A DNA stretch of 64,000 bases from Cuneatibacter caecimuris (GTDB taxonomy: Bacteria > Bacillota > Clostridia > Lachnospirales > Lachnospiraceae): contig NZ_SGXF01000002.1 in the NCBI RefSeq assembly GCF_004216775.1, forward strand, positions 124,001 to 188,000, read 5' to 3'. Numbering within the stretch: position 1 is the first letter of the stretch; each line of letters opens with the position of its first letter. The notes below the pieces were generated by a model. It was not told where the DNA came from. It worked only from the letters and a program-made list of their open reading frames with translations, and did no database searches. A program made the translations under genes and the position numbers. This document shows, piece by piece, positions 25,200-33,997 of this stretch.

Positions 25200-25259
25200 G
25201 AAAAAAAGCAGCCGGAAAACCTTTACTAAAAATCATAAAGATTTCCCGGAACTGCTGCT
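25200..25259 (-). terminator. Terminator of the gerA-type gene
   Basis: On the minus strand AGCAGTTCCGGGAAA (about 25242-25256) pairs imperfectly with TTTTCCGGCTGCT (about 25207-25219), followed by TTTTTTT. It begins about a dozen bases after the stop codon. Confidence 0.8.
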
Positions 25260-25271
25260 CTCAACTGCCAG

Positions 25272-26732
25272 TCAGTCTATTTCATGAGGCAGTCTCTGTC
25301 TGAAAAATCTGGCTTTAAATTCTTTCCAGGAAAACGGAAGCAGTGGATAAATATAGCTTTTTCCGGATATAGTCCTGTTGAATCCTACTGCCAAAACCAC
25401 AATTGCAATTCCTGCTGCGAATCCCCAGACATTAAACAATGCTGTCAAAACCAGAATCAAGATACGCATAAATTTCAGCGCATAGCCCATTTCAAAACTG
25501 GCCTGAGAATAGTTGGCTACTGTCACAAACGCCATATAGAGCATTGTCTCTGAATTAAACCATCCTGACTTCACGGAAAATTCTCCCAAAACCAGGGCGG
25601 CTATAATACTGAGGGGCGTGGTCAGCATGCTGGGCGTGTTGACTGCAGCCAGCCGCAGGCCGTCGATGGCCAGTTCCAAGATCAGAAGCTGAAAAATTAT
25701 CGGCACATTCACTTCGTCCGCAAGCCGGACAAACTCCAGCCATTCCGGCAGCCACTGGGGGTTTTGAACCAAAAGCAGAAATACGGGGGTCAGCAGCAGC
25801 GTCACCAGTGTAATCAGAAAGCGGCTCAGACGGAGGTAGGTTCCTGTCATCGGCGGAAAATAATAGTCGTCCGCTTCCTCGATAATATCAAATGCAGAGG
25901 AGGGCAAAATCATGGCAGAAGGGGAATTGTCCACCAAAATAATTATATTTCCTTCCAGCATTGATGCGGCCGCCGTATCCGGCCGCTCTGAAAACTTGAA
26001 TTTGGGAAAGGGATTGTACCATTTATAGGGATACAGGCATTCCGCCAGAGACTGCTGATTCATGGTCAGGGCGTCTACTTTCAGATGATTGATCTTCTTC
26101 TTCACTTCATCCAGCAGTTTTGTATCCACCCGGTCTTCAATATAGCACAATGCGATATCAGTTCTGGACCGTTCTCCCGCCTGCAGCACCTCCATTGTCA
26201 GATATGGGTCGCGAATGCGCCGGCGGATCAGCGCTGTATTGAATACCAGAGTTTCTACAAATCCATCCCTGGAACCCCGCAGCACTTTATCCTTTTCCGG
26301 CTCCTGGACGCTTCTGGAAGGGTAGGTGCGGCAGTCAATGGTAATCGCACGGTCATAACCATCTACAATCAGGCAGCTGACTCCGGAAAGCAGTTTTGTC
26401 ACCAGCTGATCCATCTGGTCCACCAGCTCGATCTCTCCATAAGGCATTAATTCCTTAGAAAACATATGAGGTTCCGGCGGCAGGCCTTCTGCTCCCTGTT
26501 TCATCATAAACTCTATGATTTTTTCCAGAATCTCATCCTTTGTAAAGCCGTCAATAAAATACAGCGCGCCTTTCCGGTCTCCCAGCTGTACCACCCGGTA
26601 AACAATGTCAAAATTTTTATCCAGACAAAGCTGTTTTTTCATGAATGCCATATTCTGTTCCAGAGAAGATTCCACTCTGACCTTTTTCATGTCGTCCAGC
26701 TTCATCCGGTCCAATTTCCGTTCCTGTCCCAT
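25272..26732 (-). CDS. Orphan GerA-family spore germination receptor subunit A
   Basis: A 486-residue GerA/GerKA-type protein: a soluble N-terminal region (about 1-290) followed by five or six membrane helices from about 300 on. The family stretch PSAMILPSSAFDIIEEADDY is present before the first helix. GerA proteins sit in the spore inner membrane and sense germinants, normally with GerB and GerC encoded in the same operon. Neither partner is present here. The start at 26732 (MGQERKLDR) was chosen over an in-frame TTG at 26777 that has no ribosome site; the signal before 26732 (AAGGGG, ten bases away) is only fair. Its presence argues for a spore former. Confidence 0.92.
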   Translation of the reverse strand: MGQERKLDRMKLDDMKKVRVESSLEQNMAFMKKQLCLDKNFDIVYRVVQLGDRKGALYFIDGFTKDEILEKIIEFMMKQGAEGLPPEPHMFSKELMPYGEIELVDQMDQLVTKLLSGVSCLIVDGYDRAITIDCRTYPSRSVQEPEKDKVLRGSRDGFVETLVFNTALIRRRIRDPYLTMEVLQAGERSRTDIALCYIEDRVDTKLLDEVKKKINHLKVDALTMNQQSLAECLYPYKWYNPFPKFKFSERPDTAAASMLEGNIIILVDNSPSAMILPSSAFDIIEEADDYYFPPMTGTYLRLSRFLITLVTLLLTPVFLLLVQNPQWLPEWLEFVRLADEVNVPIIFQLLILELAIDGLRLAAVNTPSMLTTPLSIIAALVLGEFSVKSGWFNSETMLYMAFVTVANYSQASFEMGYALKFMRILILVLTALFNVWGFAAGIAIVVLAVGFNRTISGKSYIYPLLPFSWKEFKARFFRQRLPHEID

Positions 26733-26819
26733 AAAAAAACTACCCCTTTTCAAATTGATAGAGGTAGTCTGTGCCAAACCGGCAAAAAATATGTATAATT
26801 TTCCACTGAAACAAAGCTT

Positions 26820-26849
26820 CCGGGACGGGATTTTACAATCCCGCCCCGG
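26820..26849 (-). terminator. Terminator of the PFOR gene
   Basis: Minus-strand arms CCGGGGCGGGATT (26837-26849) and AATCCCGTCCCGG (26820-26832), one mismatch and a four-base loop, followed by AAGCTTTGTTTC. The stem is strong but the T-tract is broken. Confidence 0.7.
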
Positions 26850-26863
26850 TAAAATACAAATAT

Positions 26864-29800
26864 TTATTCTTCTGTGCTGTAAACATCAACCATTCTGGTC
26901 AGATGCTCATATTTCTCAGCCGCCAGTTCTTCTGCTTCGTCAAACAACATCTCCGCTCTCTCGGGATCCTTCAGAGCCAGGGAAGTATAACGTACCTCTC
27001 CCTTCAGGAAGTCCTTATAGCTTGCTGTAGGAGCCTTAGAATCCAGGGTGAACGGATTCTTGCCCTCCGCCTTCTTGCGGGGGTCAAAACGGAACAGATG
27101 CCAGTAACCGGCTGCCACAGCGTTCTTCTCCTCAGTCTGTGACTTGCCCATGCCTGCGCGGATACCATGGTTGATACAAGGAGCGTAAGCGATGATCAGG
27201 GAAGGTCCCGGATAAGCCTCAGCCTCAGCGATAGCCTTTACACACTGATTATAGTCCGCGCCCATGGCGATCTGAGCCACATAGATATAACCATAGCTCA
27301 TTGCCATAGCGGCCAGATCCTTCTTCTTCACATCCTTGCCGCCTGCTGCGAACTGTGCCACAGCGCCTACCGGAGTAGCCTTGGAAGACTGTCCGCCCGT
27401 ATTGGAGTAAACCTCGGTATCGAATACCATGATATTGATATCTTTACCGGAAGCCAGCACGTGATCAACGCCGCCGTAACCAATATCGTAAGCCCAGCCG
27501 TCGCCGCCGAATACCCACTGAGACTTTTTGCCCAGGAAATCTTTATTCTTAACAATTTCTCTGCACAGGTCGCAGTCAGGTTTCTTCTCATCCAGAAGAG
27601 CTACCAGAGCGTCCGCCGCTGTGCCGTTGGTCGCGCCTACTTCAAAGGTATCCAGATATTTCTGGCACGCCGCTTTCACGTCTTCATCAGAAGTTCCTTC
27701 CAGGATTCTCTCCACCTTGCTCTTCAGGCTGGAACGCAGCGCGTTCTGCGCCAGCAGCATGCCATAGCCGAATTCCGCATTATCTTCAAACAGGGAATTG
27801 GACCATGCGGGTCCTCTGCCTGCTTCGTTCACGGTATAAGGTGTGGACGGGGAAGAGTTGCCCCAAATGGAGGAGCATCCTGTGGCATTTGCGATATACA
27901 TTCTGTCTCCGAACAGCTGTGTGATCAGCTTCGCATAAGGGGTCTCGCCGCAGCCTGCGCAGGCGCCGGAGAACTCCAGCAGAGGCTGCTTAAACTGGCT
28001 GCCCTTTACTGTAGTCTCCTTGAATTTCTCCAGAACTTCCGGCTTCTTCGGCAGGGACTGGCCATAGTCGAACATCTTCTGCTCGCCTACATTTTCTTCG
28101 AAGGACTGCATTACCAGCGCCTTCTCGCCCTTCATGCCAGGGCATACATTCGCGCAGGAACCGCATCCGGTACAGTCAAAGGCGGAAATGGTCATGGCGA
28201 ACTGGAATCCGGGCATTCCGGTCATAGGCTTCATCTTCATGCCTTCCGGAGCATTTGCAGCTTCTTCCTCCGTCAGGACAACCGGACGGATGACCGCATG
28301 AGGACATACATAAGAACAGAAATTACACTGGATACAGTTGGCAGGATTCCAAACCGGAACATCCACCGCAATGCCCCTCTTCTCGTATGCGGAAGTGCCG
28401 GAAGGGGTGGAGCCGTCCACGTAATCCGTGAAAGCGGATACCGGAAGCTTGTTGCCTTCCTGGCTGTTGATGGCGGACTGGATATTGTTTACAAACGCAT
28501 CTGCATCTGCTCTGCCGCCGGAAACGGTCTTGTTCAGATCCTCTTCCACAGCCTCAGACCAGGATGCGGGAACAGTTCTCTCCATCACGTCCTGAATGCC
28601 GCGGTCGATGGCTGCATGGTTCATTGCCACGATCTTCTCGCCCTTGCGGCCATATGTCTTGGTAGCGGCGTCCTTCATATACTTCACTGCATCGTCTACC
28701 GGAATCACATTCGCCAGCTTAAAGAAAGCTGCCTGCAGAATGGTATTGATGCGGCTGCCCAGTCCGATCTCCTTGCCGATGGTGATGCCGTCGATGGTGT
28801 ACAGCTTGATCTTATGATCCGCGATGAATTTCTTCACCTGTCCGGGCAGATGCTTATCCAGTTCTTCATCCGTCCAGCCGCAGTTCAGCAGGAAGCTTCC
28901 GCCGTCCCGCAGATCCTGCACCATGTTGTATTTATGCACATAAGAAGGATTGTGGCAGGCCACAAAATCAGCTTTGGAAATCAGGTATGTAGAACGGATC
29001 GGCTCTTTCCCGAATCTCAGATGAGAAATCGTAACGCCGCCGGACTTCTTGGAATCATAATCAAAATATGCCTGCGCATACATATCGGTATGATCGCCGA
29101 TGATCTTGATGGAGTTCTTATTGGCGCCTACCGTACCGTCTGCGCCCAGGCCCCAGAACTTGCAGCGGATTGTGGAAGCAGGAGTGGTGTCGATCTTTTC
29201 TGCCACAGGCAGGGACAGGCCGGTCACATCATCCACGATACCGATGGTAAACCGCTCTTTCTCTGTATTGTGGAACACAGCTGCGATCTGGGAAGCGTCC
29301 GTATCCTTGGAACCCAGGCCATAGCGTCCTGTGAATACCGGAGTATCATTAAACTTGGTTCCCTTCAGTGCAGCCAGCACGTCCAGATACAGCGGCTCGC
29401 CGATGGAACCCGGCTCCTTGGTGCGGTCCAGAACGGAAATCTGCTTCACAGAATCCGGAATGGCATCCAACAGATGCTTCGCGCTGAAAGGACGGTACAG
29501 GCGAACCTTCACAACGCCCACCTTTTCTCCCGCCTTCAGCAGGTAGTCGATGGTCTCGTCAATGGTCTCGCAGACAGAACCCATAGCGATAATAATATGT
29601 TCCGCATCAGGCGCTCCGTAATAGTTGAACAGCTTGTAATCTGTGCCGATCTTGGCGTTGATCTTATCCATATAGGACTGGGCCAGGTCCGGAATCGCAT
29701 CATAGTAAGGGTTGCAGGCTTCTCTTGCCTGGAAGAAGATATCAGGATTCTGAGCAGAACCTCTCTGGCAGGGATGGTTCGGATTCAGCGCGCGGGCGCG

Positions 29801-30409
29801 GAACTCATCGATCGCATCCTGATCCACCAGATCCTTCAGATCTTCATAATCCCACATCTCGATCTTCTGGATCTCATGAGATGTGCGGAACCCGTCAAAG
29901 AAGTTGATGAAAGGAACTTTTCCCTTGATTGCGGTGCAATGGGAAACAGGGGTCAGATCCATTACTTCCTGAACGCTGCTGCAGCACAGCATAGCCGCGC
30001 CGGTCTGACGGCAGGCATACACATCGGAATGATCGCCGAAGATTGACAGCGCGTGGCTGGCCAGCGCACGGGCACTGACATTGAAAACGCCGGGGAGCTG
30101 CTCGCCTGCGATTTTGTACAGATTCGGGATCATCAGCAGCAGGCCCTGGGACGCTGTAAATGTGGTGGTAAGAGCGCCGGCGGACAGAGAACCGTGCACT
30201 GTACCGGCTGCGCCGGCTTCAGACTGCATCTCTGTTACCTGCACTGTCTCCCCGAATATGTTCTTCAGGCCGTCCGTAGCCCATTTGTCCGCCAGTTCTG
30301 CCATAACAGAAGACGGAGTAATGGGATAGATGGCTGCTACGTCGGTATACGCATAGGATACATGAGCCGCTGCGGTATTGCCGTCCATAGTCTTCATTTT
30401 TCTTGCCAT
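26864..30409 (-). CDS. nifJ: Pyruvate:ferredoxin (flavodoxin) oxidoreductase
   Basis: A 1181-residue single-chain PFOR that converts pyruvate and CoA to acetyl-CoA, CO2 and reduced ferredoxin, the core energy reaction of anaerobic fermentation. Domains in order: TPP-binding Pyr domain (YPITPSSVMAELADKW), the transketolase-C-like and gamma domains, two 4Fe-4S ferredoxin motifs (CIQCNFCSYVCP and CTGCGSCANVCP), a lone cluster cysteine pair in GACAGCGETPY, and the C-terminal TPP domain (GDGWAYDIGYGG, DTEVYSNTGGQSSKATP). Length is normal. AGGAGG lies nine bases before the ATG and a perfect consensus promoter lies about 90 bases upstream, fitting a very highly expressed gene. Confidence 0.98.
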   Translation of the reverse strand: MARKMKTMDGNTAAAHVSYAYTDVAAIYPITPSSVMAELADKWATDGLKNIFGETVQVTEMQSEAGAAGTVHGSLSAGALTTTFTASQGLLLMIPNLYKIAGEQLPGVFNVSARALASHALSIFGDHSDVYACRQTGAAMLCCSSVQEVMDLTPVSHCTAIKGKVPFINFFDGFRTSHEIQKIEMWDYEDLKDLVDQDAIDEFRARALNPNHPCQRGSAQNPDIFFQAREACNPYYDAIPDLAQSYMDKINAKIGTDYKLFNYYGAPDAEHIIIAMGSVCETIDETIDYLLKAGEKVGVVKVRLYRPFSAKHLLDAIPDSVKQISVLDRTKEPGSIGEPLYLDVLAALKGTKFNDTPVFTGRYGLGSKDTDASQIAAVFHNTEKERFTIGIVDDVTGLSLPVAEKIDTTPASTIRCKFWGLGADGTVGANKNSIKIIGDHTDMYAQAYFDYDSKKSGGVTISHLRFGKEPIRSTYLISKADFVACHNPSYVHKYNMVQDLRDGGSFLLNCGWTDEELDKHLPGQVKKFIADHKIKLYTIDGITIGKEIGLGSRINTILQAAFFKLANVIPVDDAVKYMKDAATKTYGRKGEKIVAMNHAAIDRGIQDVMERTVPASWSEAVEEDLNKTVSGGRADADAFVNNIQSAINSQEGNKLPVSAFTDYVDGSTPSGTSAYEKRGIAVDVPVWNPANCIQCNFCSYVCPHAVIRPVVLTEEEAANAPEGMKMKPMTGMPGFQFAMTISAFDCTGCGSCANVCPGMKGEKALVMQSFEENVGEQKMFDYGQSLPKKPEVLEKFKETTVKGSQFKQPLLEFSGACAGCGETPYAKLITQLFGDRMYIANATGCSSIWGNSSPSTPYTVNEAGRGPAWSNSLFEDNAEFGYGMLLAQNALRSSLKSKVERILEGTSDEDVKAACQKYLDTFEVGATNGTAADALVALLDEKKPDCDLCREIVKNKDFLGKKSQWVFGGDGWAYDIGYGGVDHVLASGKDINIMVFDTEVYSNTGGQSSKATPVGAVAQFAAGGKDVKKKDLAAMAMSYGYIYVAQIAMGADYNQCVKAIAEAEAYPGPSLIIAYAPCINHGIRAGMGKSQTEEKNAVAAGYWHLFRFDPRKKAEGKNPFTLDSKAPTASYKDFLKGEVRYTSLALKDPERAEMLFDEAEELAAEKYEHLTRMVDVYSTEE

Positions 30410-30499
30410 GTTCTTTTTCCTCCTATAAAATAAATTGCATGATCAGCTGTGGTACGAGAGCAACATGACGTTTTTTCTATCTGTTCTCATAACATCTCT

Positions 30500-30528
30500 A
30501 TTATATTTCAAAACACCTCTGATGTCAA
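30500..30528 (-). promoter_or_regulatory. Sigma-A promoter of the PFOR gene
   Basis: Minus strand: TTGACA (30523-30528), a 17-base spacer, TATAAT (30500-30505). Perfect consensus, leader of about 85 bases. Confidence 0.9.
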
Positions 30529-30590
30529 ACCTTGTCCGTGTCTTTTTTATGTTTTTTCCCTAAAACAACCGCTGATTCTTTATATAATTT

Positions 30591-31253
30591 TTACATTTTC
30601 GTCATGCCCGGCAGTTTTTCTGTGACCATATACTTCTTCTCCAGAAATCCGATCAGCAGGCCGCCGGCAACATTTCCCGCGGTAACGAAAAACAGCACTT
30701 TGCAGATCATCAGCCAATCTGCCCCAAAGGCCCAGGAATATGCGGCCAGATAATACATATTAGCCACAATATGGTCATAACCGCCAAATACAAAAGCAGT
30801 GATCAGCAGCCACACATAAAATATCTGAGCAAAAGAACCAGACTTATGTTTTTTACCCAACAGCACCGCATAGCTCACAAATACGGCGCAGAACACCCCC
30901 ATCACAAACAGGCTCAGCGGCCCGTCCGCCAGTTTTCCTTCTGCCACAGGCGCCAGCTTTTCGGCAATTTTCCCTTCAAACCTGCAAAAATGCGCCGCCG
31001 TCGCCACAATCCCTGCGCCCAGGCCATTGCCGATCCAAGCTGCAGCCATATCCTTCATGCCATATTCCCCTGTAGCCGCGGACAGAGGGCATACCCTTGT
31101 AAAAAGCATATTGCTGAAGTTAAATACCAGAAAAATTCCTGCCGCAAAAAACAGCGCTCCTACTGTGGAGTTAGGGACGCTCAGATAAGTCATTGCGCCC
31201 AGAGCGATGTAAGCGCCTGCCATTACACCTGAAAAAAGCTTCTCTTTCATCAT
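30591..31253 (-). CDS. Formate/nitrite transporter (FNT) family channel
   Basis: A 220-residue membrane protein with six predicted helices, the FNT fold of FocA and NirC. Diagnostic residues are FGGYDHIVANMYYL at about 160-173, the FNT signature with the central histidine, and FFVTAGNVAGGLLIGFLEKK near the end. It probably moves formate or a similar monovalent anion. It precedes PFOR on the same strand but PFOR has its own promoter. Start chosen at 31253, seven bases after GGAG; neighbouring ATG codons at 31256 and 31250 are also possible. The promoter overlaps an inverted repeat at 31278-31296. Confidence 0.92.
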   Translation of the reverse strand: MMKEKLFSGVMAGAYIALGAMTYLSVPNSTVGALFFAAGIFLVFNFSNMLFTRVCPLSAATGEYGMKDMAAAWIGNGLGAGIVATAAHFCRFEGKIAEKLAPVAEGKLADGPLSLFVMGVFCAVFVSYAVLLGKKHKSGSFAQIFYVWLLITAFVFGGYDHIVANMYYLAAYSWAFGADWLMICKVLFFVTAGNVAGGLLIGFLEKKYMVTEKLPGMTKM

Positions 31254-31277
31254 CATTTGTCTCCATTTCATTTAATC

Positions 31278-31313
31278 CTGTGTAAATTTATCACAGATCC
31301 CGGGGAAAATCAA
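31278..31313 (-). promoter_or_regulatory. FNT-gene promoter with overlapping inverted repeat
   Basis: Minus strand: TTGATT (31308-31313), 17 bases, TAAATT (31285-31290). The -10 lies inside CTGTG-ATAAATTTA-CACAG (31278-31296), a 19-base inverted repeat with perfect 5-bp arms. The TGTG/CACA halves recall CRP/FNR or Rex-type sites; this is inference. Confidence 0.55.
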
Positions 31314-31358
31314 CAGGATCGCTTGTACAAAATCCAGAGCAATTTGTCTACAAAATAC

Positions 31359-31388
31359 TTGCCCTGGGGCTCCCTGCCGCCGTATAAT
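31359..31388 (+). promoter_or_regulatory. Promoter of the tandem GNAT gene
   Basis: TTGCCC (31359-31364), an 18-base spacer, TATAAT (31383-31388). Confidence 0.6.
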
Positions 31389-31438
31389 AAAGCTGCCCCC
31401 ATTTGACAGGGGAAAATATCCTATATGGAGGTAATCAT

Positions 31439-32311
31439 ATGAAATTCACACAGTCTTCCGCTCTGACTCCCGCTCTGAAGCAGGCCATTGAGTCTCTGGC
31501 ATCGCGCTGTCTGGCGGCCGATCCGCAGTGCAGCCCGGTCTGGGCGGACGATGACACAGATACTGTATTTTTTTTCTCCTGGGAAAATCAGGTCCTGACC
31601 GGCGCTCTGTCTGTAAGCCTTTATGAAGAAGCCGCGCCCGCCCTGCTGATCTCCGCTTCAGTGGACCCGGATTACAGGGGCAAAGGTATTTTCAGACGCC
31701 TTTTGGAAAAGGCTGCCGCCTATGCGCAGAAACATTACACCTTTTCAGAACATAAATTGCCTTTTTCCTGCTATATCAATGGTTCCTGTTCCCAGGCCAT
31801 ACCCGTCCTGGACCATCTGGGAGCTTACTGTGCCTCCAGGGAGTTCCTGCTGTCTCTGGACCTGAAAAAGAAAACAGCATTTGAACTCCCCGCCGGATTT
31901 GAAGCCGCTGCTTCAAAAGATCTGAATCTGCTGGCCTCTCTCCAGGAAGCCTGCTTTGATTACCCTCCTCAATCCGCCGCGGCCTATATCTCCATGCTGT
32001 CTGAGGAACCGTCTCTGTCCTCCTATGTGGTCTGGTACAAAAAAAGAGCGGCAGGCCTTTTTCACCTGCTGCTCTCAGAAAATACTGCCTATCTGATGGG
32101 TTTTGCCATCCATCCCGACTTCCGCCGGCAGGGCCTGGCAGTCCATGCCCTGAACGCTGTGCGCGCCCTGCTGCCGGAACAGATTTCCTCCCTCCGCGTC
32201 CAGGTGGCGGACCGGAATCCGGTGGCGTATCATCTGTACCTCACTTACGGATTTTGCACTCAGGAATGCGTGTGTGAGTATCATTTTTCTCTGCCTGTTC
32301 AGGACTCCTGA
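31439..32311 (+). CDS. Tandem-domain GNAT N-acetyltransferase
   Basis: A 290-residue protein with two GNAT domains. The first carries the acetyl-CoA motif SVDPDYRGKGIFRRLLEKA (about 80-98) and the second AIHPDFRRQGLAVHALNAV (about 222-240) followed by DRNPVAYHLYLTYGF, the usual GNAT ending. One domain may be a degenerate scaffold. Substrate unknown. GGAGG lies seven bases before the ATG at 31439. It is convergent with the PanE-like gene; the two overlap at their 3' ends by 13 bases. Confidence 0.88.
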   Translation: MKFTQSSALTPALKQAIESLASRCLAADPQCSPVWADDDTDTVFFFSWENQVLTGALSVSLYEEAAPALLISASVDPDYRGKGIFRRLLEKAAAYAQKHYTFSEHKLPFSCYINGSCSQAIPVLDHLGAYCASREFLLSLDLKKKTAFELPAGFEAAASKDLNLLASLQEACFDYPPQSAAAYISMLSEEPSLSSYVVWYKKRAAGLFHLLLSENTAYLMGFAIHPDFRRQGLAVHALNAVRALLPEQISSLRVQVADRNPVAYHLYLTYGFCTQECVCEYHFSLPVQDS

Positions 32312-33234
32312 GATCTGCCGTACGCCTTTTCTATCTCCTGAATCTGCTGATACAGCCAGTCATTCACCGGCGTTTCAAATCCATGCCTGCGGCCAAGCTC
32401 TATGATTGTACCGGAAAACAGCTCCACCTCTGTCTTACGCCCGTCCCTGGTATCCTGCATCATGGAAGGCATTCCGGAAGGGCTCAGGCGTTCCAGGCGC
32501 TCCATCCAGCGGCTGATATTATCCTCTGTCAGAGGTATCCCCTCCGCATTGGCCGCCCGTACGGCTTCCCGCATGGCGGCTTCCATGACTTCCCGGGGCC
32601 TTCCCGGCTTTCGCACTTCGCCGTAATTCGCTGAAAATACCGCGGAGGACTGATTTAATCCTACGTTAAACACCAGTTTATCCCACTGTGCATAAATAAT
32701 ATCCTCCGGCGTTCTGTAGGGGATCCCTGCCCGGTCCAGATATTCTTTCAGCAGGCGGACCTGTTCTGTTTCCGCACCTGTTTTATCATTGAACACCAGA
32801 TAGCCCAGGCTGGAGGCTTCCACCAGATTGCCGGTCTTTGTGGCATCCATCTCCTGGGCGATACAGTAAAGGACGTGTTCGCTGCCAAAAGCCCGTGCAA
32901 TCATATTTTCGCTGGTAATCCCGTTAATCAGAGAAATAATAATTGTTTCCGGATGCACCAGTCCGGCCACTGCCTCCAAAGCCTCCGGCAGCCCCGTGTA
33001 TTTCACCGCAATGATGATCAAATCTGCTTTTTCCAGGCTGTATCCGGATTCTATGTACCGGAAATCACAGCGGTTTCCATTAAAATACAGCCCCTTGCCT
33101 TCATATCTCCGGATTCTCTCCCTGTCAGCAGCAAAACAAACCGATTCTTTTCCGAAAACCTCTGTCAGCCTTTGCCCGTACATGATTCCCAGAGAACCGG
33201 CGCCGACCAGCGCCGCCTTCCTGATCTTCTCCAT
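32299..33234 (-). CDS. Ketopantoate reductase (ApbA/PanE) family protein
   Basis: A 311-residue NADP-dependent reductase. It opens with the Rossmann motif ALVGAGSLGIMYG (GxGxxG), has the family's KYTGLPEAL segment (catalytic Lys position at about 78) and the C-terminal helical domain with SSAVFSANYGEV and EVELFSGTIIELGRRHG, where the Glu and Ser typical of 2-dehydropantoate 2-reductase should lie. It may make pantoate for CoA, but many bacteria carry paralogues with other substrates and no panB/panC is nearby. AGGAGG lies seven bases before the ATG. It is downstream of the membrane export gene by 33 bases. Confidence 0.87.
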   Translation of the reverse strand: MEKIRKAALVGAGSLGIMYGQRLTEVFGKESVCFAADRERIRRYEGKGLYFNGNRCDFRYIESGYSLEKADLIIIAVKYTGLPEALEAVAGLVHPETIIISLINGITSENMIARAFGSEHVLYCIAQEMDATKTGNLVEASSLGYLVFNDKTGAETEQVRLLKEYLDRAGIPYRTPEDIIYAQWDKLVFNVGLNQSSAVFSANYGEVRKPGRPREVMEAAMREAVRAANAEGIPLTEDNISRWMERLERLSPSGMPSMMQDTRDGRKTEVELFSGTIIELGRRHGFETPVNDWLYQQIQEIEKAYGRSQES

Positions 33235-33267
33235 CCCGGCACCTCCTGTCCTTTCATTTCAGGCGCA

Positions 33268-33750
33268 TCACCCGCCCAAAACTGATCCCAGCGCTCCGAA
33301 CACACCGGTGCTGGCAACGCCCATGATCACGCCCGCGATCAAAACGCCCAGCATCACAGCCAGAATGCTGGACTTGAAATCCATATCCAGCAGGCTGGCC
33401 GCCAGCGTACCGGTCCAGGCCCCGGTTCCGGGCAGCGGGATGCCCACAAACAGCATCAGCGCGATAAACAGGCCTTTTCCCGCTTTTGCCTGCAGCTTCT
33501 GCCCTCCGTGCTCGCCCTTTTCCAGGCACCAGCTGAAAAATTTACCGATATACCTTTTGTCCGAGCCCCAGATCAGGACCTTTCTCGCAAACAGGTAAAT
33601 AATGGGGACCGGCAGCATATTGCCGATAATGCTGACAACATAAGACGGCACCAGAGGCAGCCCCATGCCCACAGCCACAGGAATTGCCCCGCGCAATTCA
33701 ATAATAGGCACCATTGAGATTAAAAACACCCAAAAATACTTTCCAAACAT
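33268..33750 (-). CDS. Small multidrug export family membrane protein
   Basis: A 160-residue membrane protein of the Sm_multidrug_ex family, four predicted helices, with ISMVPIIELRGAIPVAVGMG at about 11-30 and the paired PLPGTGAWTGTLAASLL stretch at about 104-120; the repeated PxxxxRGAIP and PxPGTGAW elements suggest an inverted-repeat DedA-like fold. The name is historical and real transport activity is not established for the family. Start at 33750 (MFGKYFWVF), five bases after GGAGG, not at the upstream in-frame TTG. It leads a two-gene unit with the PanE-like reductase. Confidence 0.85.
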   Translation of the reverse strand: MFGKYFWVFLISMVPIIELRGAIPVAVGMGLPLVPSYVVSIIGNMLPVPIIYLFARKVLIWGSDKRYIGKFFSWCLEKGEHGGQKLQAKAGKGLFIALMLFVGIPLPGTGAWTGTLAASLLDMDFKSSILAVMLGVLIAGVIMGVASTGVFGALGSVLGG

Positions 33751-33813
33751 AATTTCCTCCAACTGATCTGCTTTCTGTTTTTTGTTACCATTCGAAAAAT
33801 CAAAGCATTTTAT

Positions 33814-33842
33814 ACTATACTATATCCTGGGGGCTCAGACAA
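33814..33842 (-). promoter_or_regulatory. Promoter of the export protein/PanE-like pair
   Basis: Minus strand: TTGTCT (33837-33842), 17 bases, TATAGT (33814-33819). Confidence 0.6.
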
Positions 33843-33913
33843 GTACAAAATCCTTAATATTTTGGACCTGTCCTGCCTTCCTGATTATTTGTTGATTTTA
33901 AACAGTAAAACGT

Positions 33914-33972
33914 AAAGAAGCGCCGCTCCCTCTCAGAAAATCGTCTGATTTCCTGTCAGGAAGCGGCGCTTC
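33914..33972 (-). terminator. Terminator of the fructuronate reductase gene
   Basis: Minus-strand arms GAAGCGCCGCT (33962-33972) and AGCGGCGCTTC (33917-33927) form an 11-bp perfect stem, followed by TTTACGTTTTAC. Further imperfect pairing lies within the 34-base loop. Confidence 0.75.
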
Positions 33973-33997
33973 TATGCTCGCAGATGATGCAATGGGA

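Larger units (their letters stand above)
24966..25271. other. 306-base gap upstream of the DUF5060 glycosidase gene
   Basis: Holds the gerA terminator (25200-25259), a perfect 15-base palindrome (25171-25185), the promoter (25094-25122) and an AT-rich site at 25042-25054. No coding sequence was found. Confidence 0.8.

Noticed and set aside
27167-30046. A 959-codon open frame antisense to the PFOR gene
   Set aside because: It lies wholly inside a clear PFOR, has no ribosome site or family motif and is rich in His, Cys and Arg as expected of a reverse-strand shadow of a codon-biased gene.
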